From JAYSFC01 sp041913505 (lineage in GTDB: Bacteria; Pseudomonadota; Gammaproteobacteria; Burkholderiales; Burkholderiaceae_C), in NCBI GenBank assembly GCA_041913505.1, contig JAYSFC010000030.1, forward strand, positions 1 through 32,647: DNA of 32,647 bases, given 5' to 3'. The translations under genes and the position numbers were made by a program. Shown here in pieces: positions 14,735 to 21,354 of the stretch. Position 1 is the stretch's first letter. Each line of letters begins with the position of its first letter. The notes under the pieces were generated by a model. The model did not search any database. It was given only the letters and a program-made list of their open reading frames with translations, and was not told the origin of the DNA.

Positions 14735-15252
14735 CCGCCATGGCCACGCTGTTGCAACCCACGCTGTGGCTGCACCCGCTGGGGCCGCTGCTCAAGACCC
14801 TGCACATCGTCTCCAGCGTGCTCCTGGTGGGCACCGGGCTGGGGTCGGCCTTCTACCTGTTCTTCGCCCGCCGCAGCGGCAGCGTGGCCGCGCAGGCCGT
14901 GGTGGGCCGGCTCGTGCTGCGTGCGGACTGGTGGTTCACCACGCCCGCCGTGCTCGTGCAGCCCGCCAGCGGCATAGCGCTCGCGCACCTCGCGGGCTGG
15001 CCTCTGACCACGCCCTGGCTCGCGCTCTCGATAGGCCTGTACCTGGCCGCAGGGGCTTGCTGGCTGCCGGTGGTGGCACTGCAGATGCGCATGGCACGCC
15101 TGGCCCATACGGCCCACACCCAGGGCGCGGCACTGCCCACGCAGTACCGCCGACTACAACGCTGGTGGGAAGGCCTGGGCTACCCGGCCTTCGCGGCCAT
15201 GGCCGCGGTGTCCTACCTCATGGTCAACAAGCCCGCGCTCTGGGGCCGCTGA
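14731..15252 (+). CDS. DUF2269 family integral membrane protein
   Basis: Inner-membrane protein of 173 residues. Four hydrophobic segments are visible: around LLKTLHIVSSVLLVGTGLGSAFYLF, WWFTTPAVLVQPASGIALA, PWLALSIGLYLAAGACWLPVVAL, and YPAFAAMAAVSYLMVNKP. The pattern of a His in the first helix (KTLHIVSS), the WWFTTPA block and the end with MVNKP fits DUF2269, whose function is unknown. It is the last gene of the DCC / SDR operon. An in-frame ATG at 14740 is an alternative start. The 3' end abuts a racemase remnant on the other strand. Confidence 0.82.
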   Translation: MTAMATLLQPTLWLHPLGPLLKTLHIVSSVLLVGTGLGSAFYLFFARRSGSVAAQAVVGRLVLRADWWFTTPAVLVQPASGIALAHLAGWPLTTPWLALSIGLYLAAGACWLPVVALQMRMARLAHTAHTQGAALPTQYRRLQRWWEGLGYPAFAAMAAVSYLMVNKPALWGR

Positions 15253-15255
15253 TTC

Positions 15256-15383
15256 TCTGCATGGGCATGGCGAGCGAGCGCCTCGGCCCGCACGGCCGAG
15301 GGGTTCGCGCGTTCGATGCCGTCGGGCCGCGCATCGAGCGCCAGCGGGATCTTGGTACAGCCCATCATGAGCGCACCCGCTGC
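15256..15383 (-). pseudogene. C-terminal remnant of an aspartate/glutamate racemase-like gene
   Basis: On the minus strand, just after the GltI-like gene, one frame reads AGALMMGCTKIPLALDARP and continues to NPSAVRAEALARHA. This resembles the second Cys signature of the Asp/Glu racemase family (GCT followed by an acidic residue, I, P) and the family C-terminus, with Lys in place of the acidic residue. No start codon or N-terminal half is present: the frame begins right after the GltI stop and has lost its own stop, running on into the DUF2269 3' end. It is best explained as what is left of a racemase gene after a deletion. Confidence 0.55.
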
Positions 15384-15422
15384 GCAGGTGCATGGAGCAG
15401 GGCCGCAGCCTCTATCGCTACC

Positions 15423-16310
15423 TCAGGTCGCAGGCTTGTCGCTCTGCGCGGTCAGGTTGTCGCGCAGCTCCTTGCTCATGGGCAGGCCGATCACCTGGCC
15501 CTTGGGCGGCACGGGCGACAGGAACCACTTGGTGTAGAGCTTCTCAAACTCGCCCGACTTCATCATGCCGCCGATCACGCCGTTGACCAGGGCCTGAAAT
15601 TGCGGATCGTCCTTGCGCATCATGCAGGCGTAGGGCTCCACCTGCAGAGAGTCGCCCACCACCTCCCAGTCGGCCGGCTGGCGCGCGTTGCCCTTGAGGC
15701 CGAAGAGCAGGATGTCGTCCATCGCAAACGCCTCGGCGCGGCCCGCGTCGACGAGCAGCACGGCATCGTCATGGTCCTTGCCCATCACCAGCTCATAGTC
15801 GAGGTTGTTGTCGCGGCTGTACTTGCGGATCACCTGCGCGTTCGTCGTGCCCGTGGTGCTGGCCACCTTCTTCTTGGCCAGGTCCGCGTAGTTCTTGATG
15901 CCTGAGGACTTCTTCACGAGCAGCCGCGTGCCGGTGTAGAAGTAGTTGGTGGCGAACTGCACGTCCTTGCCGCGCACGGTGTTGTTGGTGGTCGATCCGC
16001 ACTCGAGGTCGATGGTGCCGTTTTGCAGCAGCGGAATGCGGTTCTGCGAGGTCACGGCCTGCAGCTCCACCTTGAGCGCGGGGTTGTTCAGGCGTTTCTT
16101 CACCGCATCGACCACCGCGTTCGTGACCTCCACCGAGAAACCCACCGGCCCACCCGGCCCCGCGAGGTAGCTGAACGGCACCGACGACTCGCGGTACGCC
16201 ACGGTGATCTTGCCGGACTCGGCGATCTTCTTGAGGGTGTCGGCCTGGGCGGCGGTACCGGCGAACAGGGCGGCGGCCAGGGCTGCGGCCAGGGAGACGG
16301 TGAGCTTCAT
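15423..16310 (-). CDS. GltI-like amino-acid ABC transporter substrate-binding protein
   Basis: Periplasmic binding protein of 295 residues, similar to the glutamate/aspartate binding protein GltI. A Sec signal peptide MKLTVSLAAALAAALFAGTAAQA is followed by LKKIAESGKITVAYRESSVPFSYL, the start of the family 3 solute-binding fold. TSQNRIPLLQNGTIDLECGSTTN and FATNYFYTGTRLLVKK are typical of the glutamate/aspartate branch. AGGAAT-type sequence lies just before the ATG. No permease or ATPase genes accompany it, so it must share a transporter encoded elsewhere or act with a sensor. It diverges from a DadA-like gene and has a promoter that mirrors that gene's promoter. An acidic amino acid, perhaps in the D-form, is a reasonable ligand. 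Confidence 0.9.
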   Translation of the reverse strand: MKLTVSLAAALAAALFAGTAAQADTLKKIAESGKITVAYRESSVPFSYLAGPGGPVGFSVEVTNAVVDAVKKRLNNPALKVELQAVTSQNRIPLLQNGTIDLECGSTTNNTVRGKDVQFATNYFYTGTRLLVKKSSGIKNYADLAKKKVASTTGTTNAQVIRKYSRDNNLDYELVMGKDHDDAVLLVDAGRAEAFAMDDILLFGLKGNARQPADWEVVGDSLQVEPYACMMRKDDPQFQALVNGVIGGMMKSGEFEKLYTKWFLSPVPPKGQVIGLPMSKELRDNLTAQSDKPAT

Positions 16311-16357
16311 GGAGATTCCTTCTCGACGGATGGTTGGGAAAACAGGACGCCACAGGC

Positions 16358-16534
16358 ACTGTAGAAAGCCCGCGCGCGCTTGAACAATTCATTTCCAAGC
16401 AGGAGCCATGCCCAAAAGTTATGTGCAGGCCCAGGACACGCCATCGGGGTGCGCGCACCCAATGCGGGCATAACTTTTGGGCATGCCCGGCGCACCGATT
16501 GGCATTGTTCAACCCGTGGTGCGCGCCCTACATT
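16358..16534. promoter_or_regulatory. Mirror-symmetric divergent LysR-type promoter pair
   Basis: Centred at 16446, the same elements occur at equal distances in both directions. Outward from the centre: a 17-bp box CATAACTTTTGGGCATG (plus strand 16469-16485; its complement at 16407-16423), 18 bases, then -35 TTGTTC inside ATTGTTCAA (16504-16512 and mirrored 16380-16388), 18 bases, then -10 TACATT (16529-16534) or TACAGT (minus strand, 16358-16363). The box contains a T-N11-A core and is centred near -64, the classical LysR recognition position. The spacer sequences are not conserved; only the elements are. Confidence 0.8.
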
Positions 16535-16564
16535 GGTGAAATCGGCAATCACCAAAATCATTCA

Positions 16565-17776
16565 ATGCATGTATGTGTCATGGGCGCGGGCATCGTGGGC
16601 TTGGCCACCGCTTACGAGCTCCAGCGCCTCGGAATGCGCGTCACCGTCATCGACCAGGCCCAGCCCGGCGCAGGCGCCAGCGGGGGCAACGGCGCGCAGT
16701 TGAGCTACAGCTACGTGCAGCCCCTGGCCGACGCGGGCATCTGGGCCCAACTGCCCAAGCTGCTGCTCTCGCCCGACTCGCCGCTCAAGCTGCGCCCGCA
16801 ATGGGACCCGCACCAGTGGCGCTGGGGTCTGTCCTTTTTGCGCGCCTGCAACCGCCGCACCTCCGAGCACAGCACCAGCGTCCTGCTCGCACTGGCTGCG
16901 CGCAGCCGCACGGGCTTCGAGCGCATGCTCACGGCAGAGCGGCTGGACTGCGACTTCACGCGCACGGGCAAGCTCGTGCTCTACGCCACGCCCGCCGCCT
17001 TTGAGGCCGCCCGCAGGCAGATGGAATTGCAGCGCGCCTGGGGCAGCCTGCAGGAAGCCGTCTCGGCCCAGCGCTGTGTGGAGATCGAGCCCGCGCTCGC
17101 GCACTACGCACAGCACATCGCGGGCGCCATCCATACGCCCAGCGAGTGCGCCGCCGACTGCCAGAAGGTCTGCGACGGGCTGCGCGCCGTGCTGGAAGCG
17201 CGCGGCGCACGCTTCGTGCTGGGCACACGGGTCGCGGGGTTTTCAGTCGCGGGCGAGCGCATCGCGGCCGCGCAGACCAGCGCGGGTGCCGTCGAGGCGG
17301 ATCACTTCGTGCTCGCGCTCGGCAGCGCGAGCCACGCGCTCGCGCGCACGCTCGGGCTGTCGCTGCCTGTGTACCCGCTCAAGGGCTACAGCATCACGCT
17401 TGACGCAGCCAGCGAGCCGGGCGGCACGCCCCATGTGAGCGTGACCGACGCAGCCCGCAAGGTTGTGTTCGCGCGCCTGGGCGAGCGCATGCGGGTGGCG
17501 GGCATGGCCGAGCTCGTTGGGCACGACCTGCGCATCCCGCAGGCACGCATTGACAGCCTGTGCGAAGCCACGCGCGCCGTTTTTCCGCGCAGCGGCGCGC
17601 TGCGCGAGCTGCGCCCCTGGGCGGGCCTGCGCCCCGCCACGCCCACAGGCTTGCCCATGGTGGGCCACCACGCGCGCGGGCCGCGCAACCTGCTGCTCAA
17701 CACGGGCCACGGCGCGCTCGGCTTCACACTCGCGTTCGGCACAGCCGCGGCCGTGGCGAACGCCGTCGCGGACTGA
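16565..17776 (+). CDS. DadA-like FAD-dependent D-amino-acid dehydrogenase
   Basis: Flavoprotein oxidoreductase of 403 residues. The N-terminal MGAGIVGLATAYELQRLGMRVTVID is a classical FAD-binding Rossmann motif. GASGGNGAQLSYSYVQPLAD matches the loop of D-amino-acid dehydrogenases after the FAD site. The C-terminal LRPWAGLRPATPTGLPMVGHH and the NTGHGALGFTLAFGTA end are hallmarks of the DAO/DadA family. The enzyme should oxidise a D-amino acid to a 2-oxo acid and pass electrons to the respiratory chain at the membrane. The ATG at 16565 lies 24 bases after the predicted transcription start; a hairpin TTGGTGA/TCACCAA (16533-16539 and 16549-16555) covers the leader, and no Shine-Dalgarno is seen. 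It is co-regulated with the divergent GltI-like gene and converges on a LysR gene eight bases away. Confidence 0.88.
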   Translation: MHVCVMGAGIVGLATAYELQRLGMRVTVIDQAQPGAGASGGNGAQLSYSYVQPLADAGIWAQLPKLLLSPDSPLKLRPQWDPHQWRWGLSFLRACNRRTSEHSTSVLLALAARSRTGFERMLTAERLDCDFTRTGKLVLYATPAAFEAARRQMELQRAWGSLQEAVSAQRCVEIEPALAHYAQHIAGAIHTPSECAADCQKVCDGLRAVLEARGARFVLGTRVAGFSVAGERIAAAQTSAGAVEADHFVLALGSASHALARTLGLSLPVYPLKGYSITLDAASEPGGTPHVSVTDAARKVVFARLGERMRVAGMAELVGHDLRIPQARIDSLCEATRAVFPRSGALRELRPWAGLRPATPTGLPMVGHHARGPRNLLLNTGHGALGFTLAFGTAAAVANAVAD

Positions 17777-17784
17777 CCCCAGGC

Positions 17785-18708
17785 TCAGCCGCTCGGGCAG
17801 CCGCCGCCGGCGATCGTCCGCTCCACGGCCTCGCGCATGCAGCGCGTCATGGCATCGGCCAGCAGCGTGCCCGGCCGGTTGGCCGGGCGCAGCGCCTGCA
17901 CGGGCACCACGATGCGCGGCAGCAGCTCCAGCACGTCGACCTTGCCACGGTCGGCCGACGCGGCCGTGCAGGCATCCACCACCGCCACGGCAAGGCCATG
18001 GTGCGCCAGCGCCAGCGCCGCGTGGTAGGTCTGCACCGTGTAGATGGCCTGCAGGCCCACATCGGCCTCGCGGCAGGCGTGGTTCACCATGGTGCCAATC
18101 GGATCGCTCACCTCCAGCCGCACGATGGGCGTGTGCGCAAGGTCGGCCAGATGCACCTGGCCGCTGGCGACCAGATCAGCAGCAAGCATGCCGCGCGGCG
18201 CCACGCAGAGCATGCGCCCGTCCGCCAGGTGCTCCGAAGTCAGCGACGGGTGGGCCACGGCGCTGAAGACGAAACCCACGTCGGCCTCCTGCAACACGAG
18301 CGCCGAGACGATCTGCGGTGAATGCAGCGCCTCGATGGTCACCACCACGCCGGGGTGCAGCGTACGGAAGGCCCGTAGCGCGCGCGGCAGCACCTCGTAG
18401 CTCAGGGCAAGCACGGTGAGCACGTGCAGCTCGTCCTCGCGTTGGTCGTTCTGCAGGCTCGCCGCGAGGCGCTGCACGTCATCGAGCTGCGTGAAGAGCC
18501 GCTCCACATGCGGGTAAAGGGTCTGCGCCTCCTTGGTGGGCACGAGGCGGCCCTTGACGCGGTGGAACAGTGCAAAGCCCATCTGCAGCTCGGCATGGGC
18601 CAGGATGCGGCTCACGGCCGGCTGGGTGACGTTGATGAGGCGGGCCGCCGCGCTCACACTGCCCGTGAGCATGACGGCGTTGAAGACTTCGATGTGTCGC
18701 AAACGCAT
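17785..18708 (-). CDS. LysR-type transcription regulator (candidate for the dadA/gltI-like twin promoter)
   Basis: Regulator of 307 residues. The helix-turn-helix lies at about 1-60: MRLRHIEVFNAVMLTGSVSAAARLINVTQPAVSRILAHAE. The effector domain follows, with ELHVLTVLALSYEVLPRALRAFR and VGLQAIYTVQTYHAALALAHHGLAVAVVD. The start at 18708 is chosen because the fold begins there; the open frame extends 20 codons upstream without family similarity. It lies convergent to the dadA-like gene, whose promoter carries two LysR-type boxes, so it is the nearest candidate activator. It also follows the Bug gene on the same strand by 67 bases, so read-through from that operon is possible. Confidence 0.9.
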   Translation of the reverse strand: MRLRHIEVFNAVMLTGSVSAAARLINVTQPAVSRILAHAELQMGFALFHRVKGRLVPTKEAQTLYPHVERLFTQLDDVQRLAASLQNDQREDELHVLTVLALSYEVLPRALRAFRTLHPGVVVTIEALHSPQIVSALVLQEADVGFVFSAVAHPSLTSEHLADGRMLCVAPRGMLAADLVASGQVHLADLAHTPIVRLEVSDPIGTMVNHACREADVGLQAIYTVQTYHAALALAHHGLAVAVVDACTAASADRGKVDVLELLPRIVVPVQALRPANRPGTLLADAMTRCMREAVERTIAGGGCPSG

Positions 18709-18775
18709 GCCGGCACGATGCACGGCGCGTGCCAACTGCGCAAGGGCAATGCCCCTTATGCGGGGCAACGCTCCA

Positions 18776-19747
18776 TCAGTCGAGCTGGATGTTCAGCCCC
18801 TTGATCAGGGTCTCCATCTTCTTGGCCTCGGCCCGGGCGAAGGCATCGAACTGCTCCGGCGTTCCCGCGACGACTTCGGAGCCGATTTCCAGCCATCGCT
18901 TCTTGAACTCGGGGTCGGCGAAGAGGCTGCGGATCTCCGCATTCAAGCGCGCGATGATGGGCTTGGGCGTTCCAGCCGTGGTGGAGATGCCGTGCCATGC
19001 GTAGTACTCGAAATCGGGATAGCCCAATTCACTGATCGATGGCACGTCGGGCAGCATGGATGCACGGGTCTTGGTAGTGACAGCCAGCGCGCGCAGCTTG
19101 CCGGATTTGATGTGCTGCATGGAGCTGCCCAGGATGTCGAACATGCTGGTGATCTGCCCGCCCATCAGATCCACGATGGCAGGGCCCGCGCCCTTGTACG
19201 GTACGTGCGAGATGTCCACCTTCGCCGTGACCTTGAACAGCTCGCCTCCCAGGTGCTGCGGCGTGCCATTGCCTGCCGAGCTGAAGGTGGTGCGGTTGGC
19301 GGGGTTCTTGGCGTAGCTCACGTAGTCCTGGAACGAGCGGATCGGGCTGCCCTCCGCAACCTCCAGCACCAGCGGGAACTTGGAGATCTGGACCACTGGC
19401 GCCAAGTCCTTGATGGGATCGAAGCCCAGCTTGTTGTAGAGGAACTGGTTGGCCGACAGGTTGCCGCTGGCCGCCAGCAGGATGGTGTATCCGTCGGGCT
19501 TGGCTTTCACGACCTGGCCCGTGCCGATGTTGCCGCTGGCGCCCGCCTTGTTCTCCACGACGACGGGCACGTTGAGCTTCTTCGCCAGCGGGGTGGCAAT
19601 CAGCCGCGCCATCAGGTCGGTGGGGCCGCCGGGCGGAAAGGGCACTACGAAGGAAATGGGCTTGCTGGGCCACGGCTCCTGCGCCAAAGCGGCGACGGGC
19701 AGCAAAGGCAGCAGCAGGGCCGCGATCAGGCTGGTTTTTTTCATCAT
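18776..19747 (-). CDS. Bug/TctC-family tripartite tricarboxylate transporter binding protein
   Basis: Periplasmic solute-binding protein of 323 residues, Bug (TctC) family. A Sec signal ends near ALA-QEPWP. Family marks are WPSKPISFVVPFPPGGPTDLMARLIA, VVVENKAGASGNIGTGQVVKAKPDGYTIL, VPYKGAGPAIVDLMGGQI and LPDVPSISELGYPDFEYYAWHGI. AGGAGA precedes the ATG. No membrane components (TctA/TctB) are nearby, as is common for the many orphan Bug proteins of Burkholderiales. It is encoded 32 bases after the carboxymuconolactone-decarboxylase-fold gene in the same direction, which suggests that it captures the substrate, or a relative, of that protein's pathway. The ligand is unknown; carboxylates are usual. 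Confidence 0.93.
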   Translation of the reverse strand: MMKKTSLIAALLLPLLPVAALAQEPWPSKPISFVVPFPPGGPTDLMARLIATPLAKKLNVPVVVENKAGASGNIGTGQVVKAKPDGYTILLAASGNLSANQFLYNKLGFDPIKDLAPVVQISKFPLVLEVAEGSPIRSFQDYVSYAKNPANRTTFSSAGNGTPQHLGGELFKVTAKVDISHVPYKGAGPAIVDLMGGQITSMFDILGSSMQHIKSGKLRALAVTTKTRASMLPDVPSISELGYPDFEYYAWHGISTTAGTPKPIIARLNAEIRSLFADPEFKKRWLEIGSEVVAGTPEQFDAFARAEAKKMETLIKGLNIQLD

Positions 19748-19779
19748 CGTTGTCTCCTGTGGGTGAATGGGTGAGCGCG

Positions 19780-20304
19780 CTAACGCGGGTCGTGCGAGTG
19801 GATCTGCAGCGCTTCGAGAAAGCGCGAGACCATGTTGTAGGCCGCCACGGTGGCCGTGATTTCCACGATCTGGGGCGGCGGATACAGCGCGGATACGGCG
19901 GAGAACACCGCATCGGGCACCTGCACCTGGCGCGTCATGGCATCGGTGTAGGCCAGCACCGCGCGCTCATGCTCGTCGAACAACCCGCACGACGGCCAGT
20001 CGGCTAGCCCGTCGAGCTTGGCCTGTGGCACGCCCTCTTGCAGAGCGATGGGCGCATGCTGGTCGGCCTCGTACGGCGCGTTATTGAGCTGCGCCACGCG
20101 CATGATGATGAGCTCGCGCAAAGCGCCCGAGAGCGAACTCTTCTGCCGCACGGCCGTGAGGTAGTGGAGCCAGCCTTCGGCGATCGGCGCACTGTGCATG
20201 AGCATCTGGTACAGGTGCAGGATGCTGCCGCGCTCGGCGACGATGCGCTCGGCCAGCGGGCGCACGGCTTCGCTGGTGCAATCGGCATAGGGGATACGGG
20301 CCAC
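19780..20304 (-). CDS. Carboxymuconolactone decarboxylase-fold protein lacking the Cys pair
   Basis: Protein of 174 residues in the AhpD/carboxymuconolactone decarboxylase superfamily. The start is a GTG at 20304 with AGGAAAG upstream. The core helix LRELIIMRVAQLNNAPYEADQH aligns with the family active-site helix ELVILRVA.....H, but the two redox cysteines of AhpD-type members are replaced (NNAPYE). The Glu and the His of the helix remain. It therefore cannot act as an AhpD-type peroxidase partner and more probably has a lyase or decarboxylase-like role on an aromatic-derived acid. It leads the operon with the Bug protein and diverges from a LysR regulator. A substrate cannot be named. Confidence 0.85.
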   Translation of the reverse strand: MARIPYADCTSEAVRPLAERIVAERGSILHLYQMLMHSAPIAEGWLHYLTAVRQKSSLSGALRELIIMRVAQLNNAPYEADQHAPIALQEGVPQAKLDGLADWPSCGLFDEHERAVLAYTDAMTRQVQVPDAVFSAVSALYPPPQIVEITATVAAYNMVSRFLEALQIHSHDPR

Positions 20305-20363
20305 GGCGTTCTTTCCTTTGACTTGTACGCTGGAAGCCCATGCTATGGCGATGCGATATATTT

Positions 20364-20406
20364 TTGAAATTCTTTCTGTCTATTGATTAATCATTCAAAA
20401 GAATGA
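20364..20406 (+). promoter_or_regulatory. Promoter and inverted repeats at the start of the LysR gene
   Basis: TTGAAA (20364-20369) and ATTAAT (20386-20391) give a plausible -35/-10 pair with a 16-base gap. A 10-bp palindrome TGATTAATCA (20384-20393) covers the -10, and a 16-bp inverted repeat TCATTC/GAATGA with a 4-base gap (20391-20406) runs over the ATG at 20403. On the minus strand TAGACA and TATATC, 16 bases apart, could drive the divergent operon. Overlap of repeats with the promoter and start suggests autoregulation. Confidence 0.5.
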
Positions 20407-21344
20407 ATATCTCACCCCGGCAACTGCGCATGTTCCTGGCGCTCTCGGAATCGCTGAACTTCAGCAAGACGGCGGAACAGATGTTCATGACCCAGCCGTC
20501 CCTGAGCAAGGCCATCCGCGATCTGGAGGAAGCCCTGGGCCTGTCCCTGTTCGAGCGCACCACGCGCAGCGTGCGGCTCACACCGGGCGGCGCCCGCATG
20601 GCGACGCTGGCGCGCTCCATCGTGGGCGAGTTCGATACGGGCCTGCAGCGCATGCAGTCCTCGGCCGAGCGCGAAGCCCTGCAGCTGTCCGTCGCCTGCT
20701 GGCCATCGCTGGCATACGGGGTGCTGCCCGAGGTGTGCGCCGCGCTGGAGCGGCGGTTCGATGCGCCGCAGCTCAGCGTGCACGACTGCGCCAACAGCGC
20801 CTGCATCCAGCGCCTGCTCAACCACCAGGCCGACTTTGCGCTGGCGTCCGTGGCGCCCTCGCAACCCGATCTGGTCAGCCAGGACCTGCTGCGCGATCGC
20901 TTCGTGCTGCTGGCCAGTGGCAAATGGCGCAAGCAGGTGCGCCCGCGCATGCGGCTTGATGAACTGCTGGCCTTGCCGCTCATCACGCTGACCGACGCCA
21001 GCACGGCCATGCGCTATATGAGCGCGGCCTACCTCCAGCGCGGCATCGAGTACCGCCCCAAGATGCAGGTCGACCAGGTGGCCACCGTAGCCGGCCTGGT
21101 GAAGAAGGAAGTGGGCGTCGCGGTTCTGCCTTACCTGGGGGTGACGCCCATCCTCGGGATGCGCGGCATGCAGATGTCGGAAATCGTGGACGGGCCGCTG
21201 CGCTCCGTGGGCATCGTCACCCGCCGCATGGGCAATCCCAGTGCCCTGGCCCGAGCGGCGATGCAGGAAGTCGTCGCCGTGAGCCACGTGCTCATGGGCA
21301 AGTACCCAGAGTGGATACTGCCGCCGTCAGCCCGCAAACACTGA
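20403..21344 (+). CDS. LysR-type transcription regulator divergent from the CMD/Bug operon
   Basis: Regulator of 313 residues. The N-terminal helix-turn-helix is clear: MNISPRQLRMFLALSESLNFSKTAEQMFMTQPSLSKAIRDLEEALG, followed by LFERTTRSVRLTPGG. The effector domain begins near residue 95 (LQLSVACWPSLAYGVLPEV) and includes the Bug/TctC-neighbour style ATVAGLVKKEVGVAVLPYLG. By the usual LysR arrangement it should control the divergent operon for the carboxymuconolactone-decarboxylase-fold and Bug proteins, probably in response to the compound they handle. Its leader would be only a few bases long and no Shine-Dalgarno is seen. It converges on polA, with ten bases between the stops. Confidence 0.92.
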   Translation: MNISPRQLRMFLALSESLNFSKTAEQMFMTQPSLSKAIRDLEEALGLSLFERTTRSVRLTPGGARMATLARSIVGEFDTGLQRMQSSAEREALQLSVACWPSLAYGVLPEVCAALERRFDAPQLSVHDCANSACIQRLLNHQADFALASVAPSQPDLVSQDLLRDRFVLLASGKWRKQVRPRMRLDELLALPLITLTDASTAMRYMSAAYLQRGIEYRPKMQVDQVATVAGLVKKEVGVAVLPYLGVTPILGMRGMQMSEIVDGPLRSVGIVTRRMGNPSALARAAMQEVVAVSHVLMGKYPEWILPPSARKH

Positions 21345-21354
21345 CGCTGCAGGC

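Noticed and set aside
16407..16485. The 17-bp inverted repeat considered as the ends of an insertion sequence or a terminator
   Set aside because: The 45-base interior has no transposase, no flanking target duplication and no U-run, while the spacing to the -35 and -10 elements on both sides fits a promoter function.
18751..18766. GCCCC/GGGGC hairpin between the Bug and LysR genes as a terminator
   Set aside because: Five-bp stem without a U-run on the minus strand; too weak to support.
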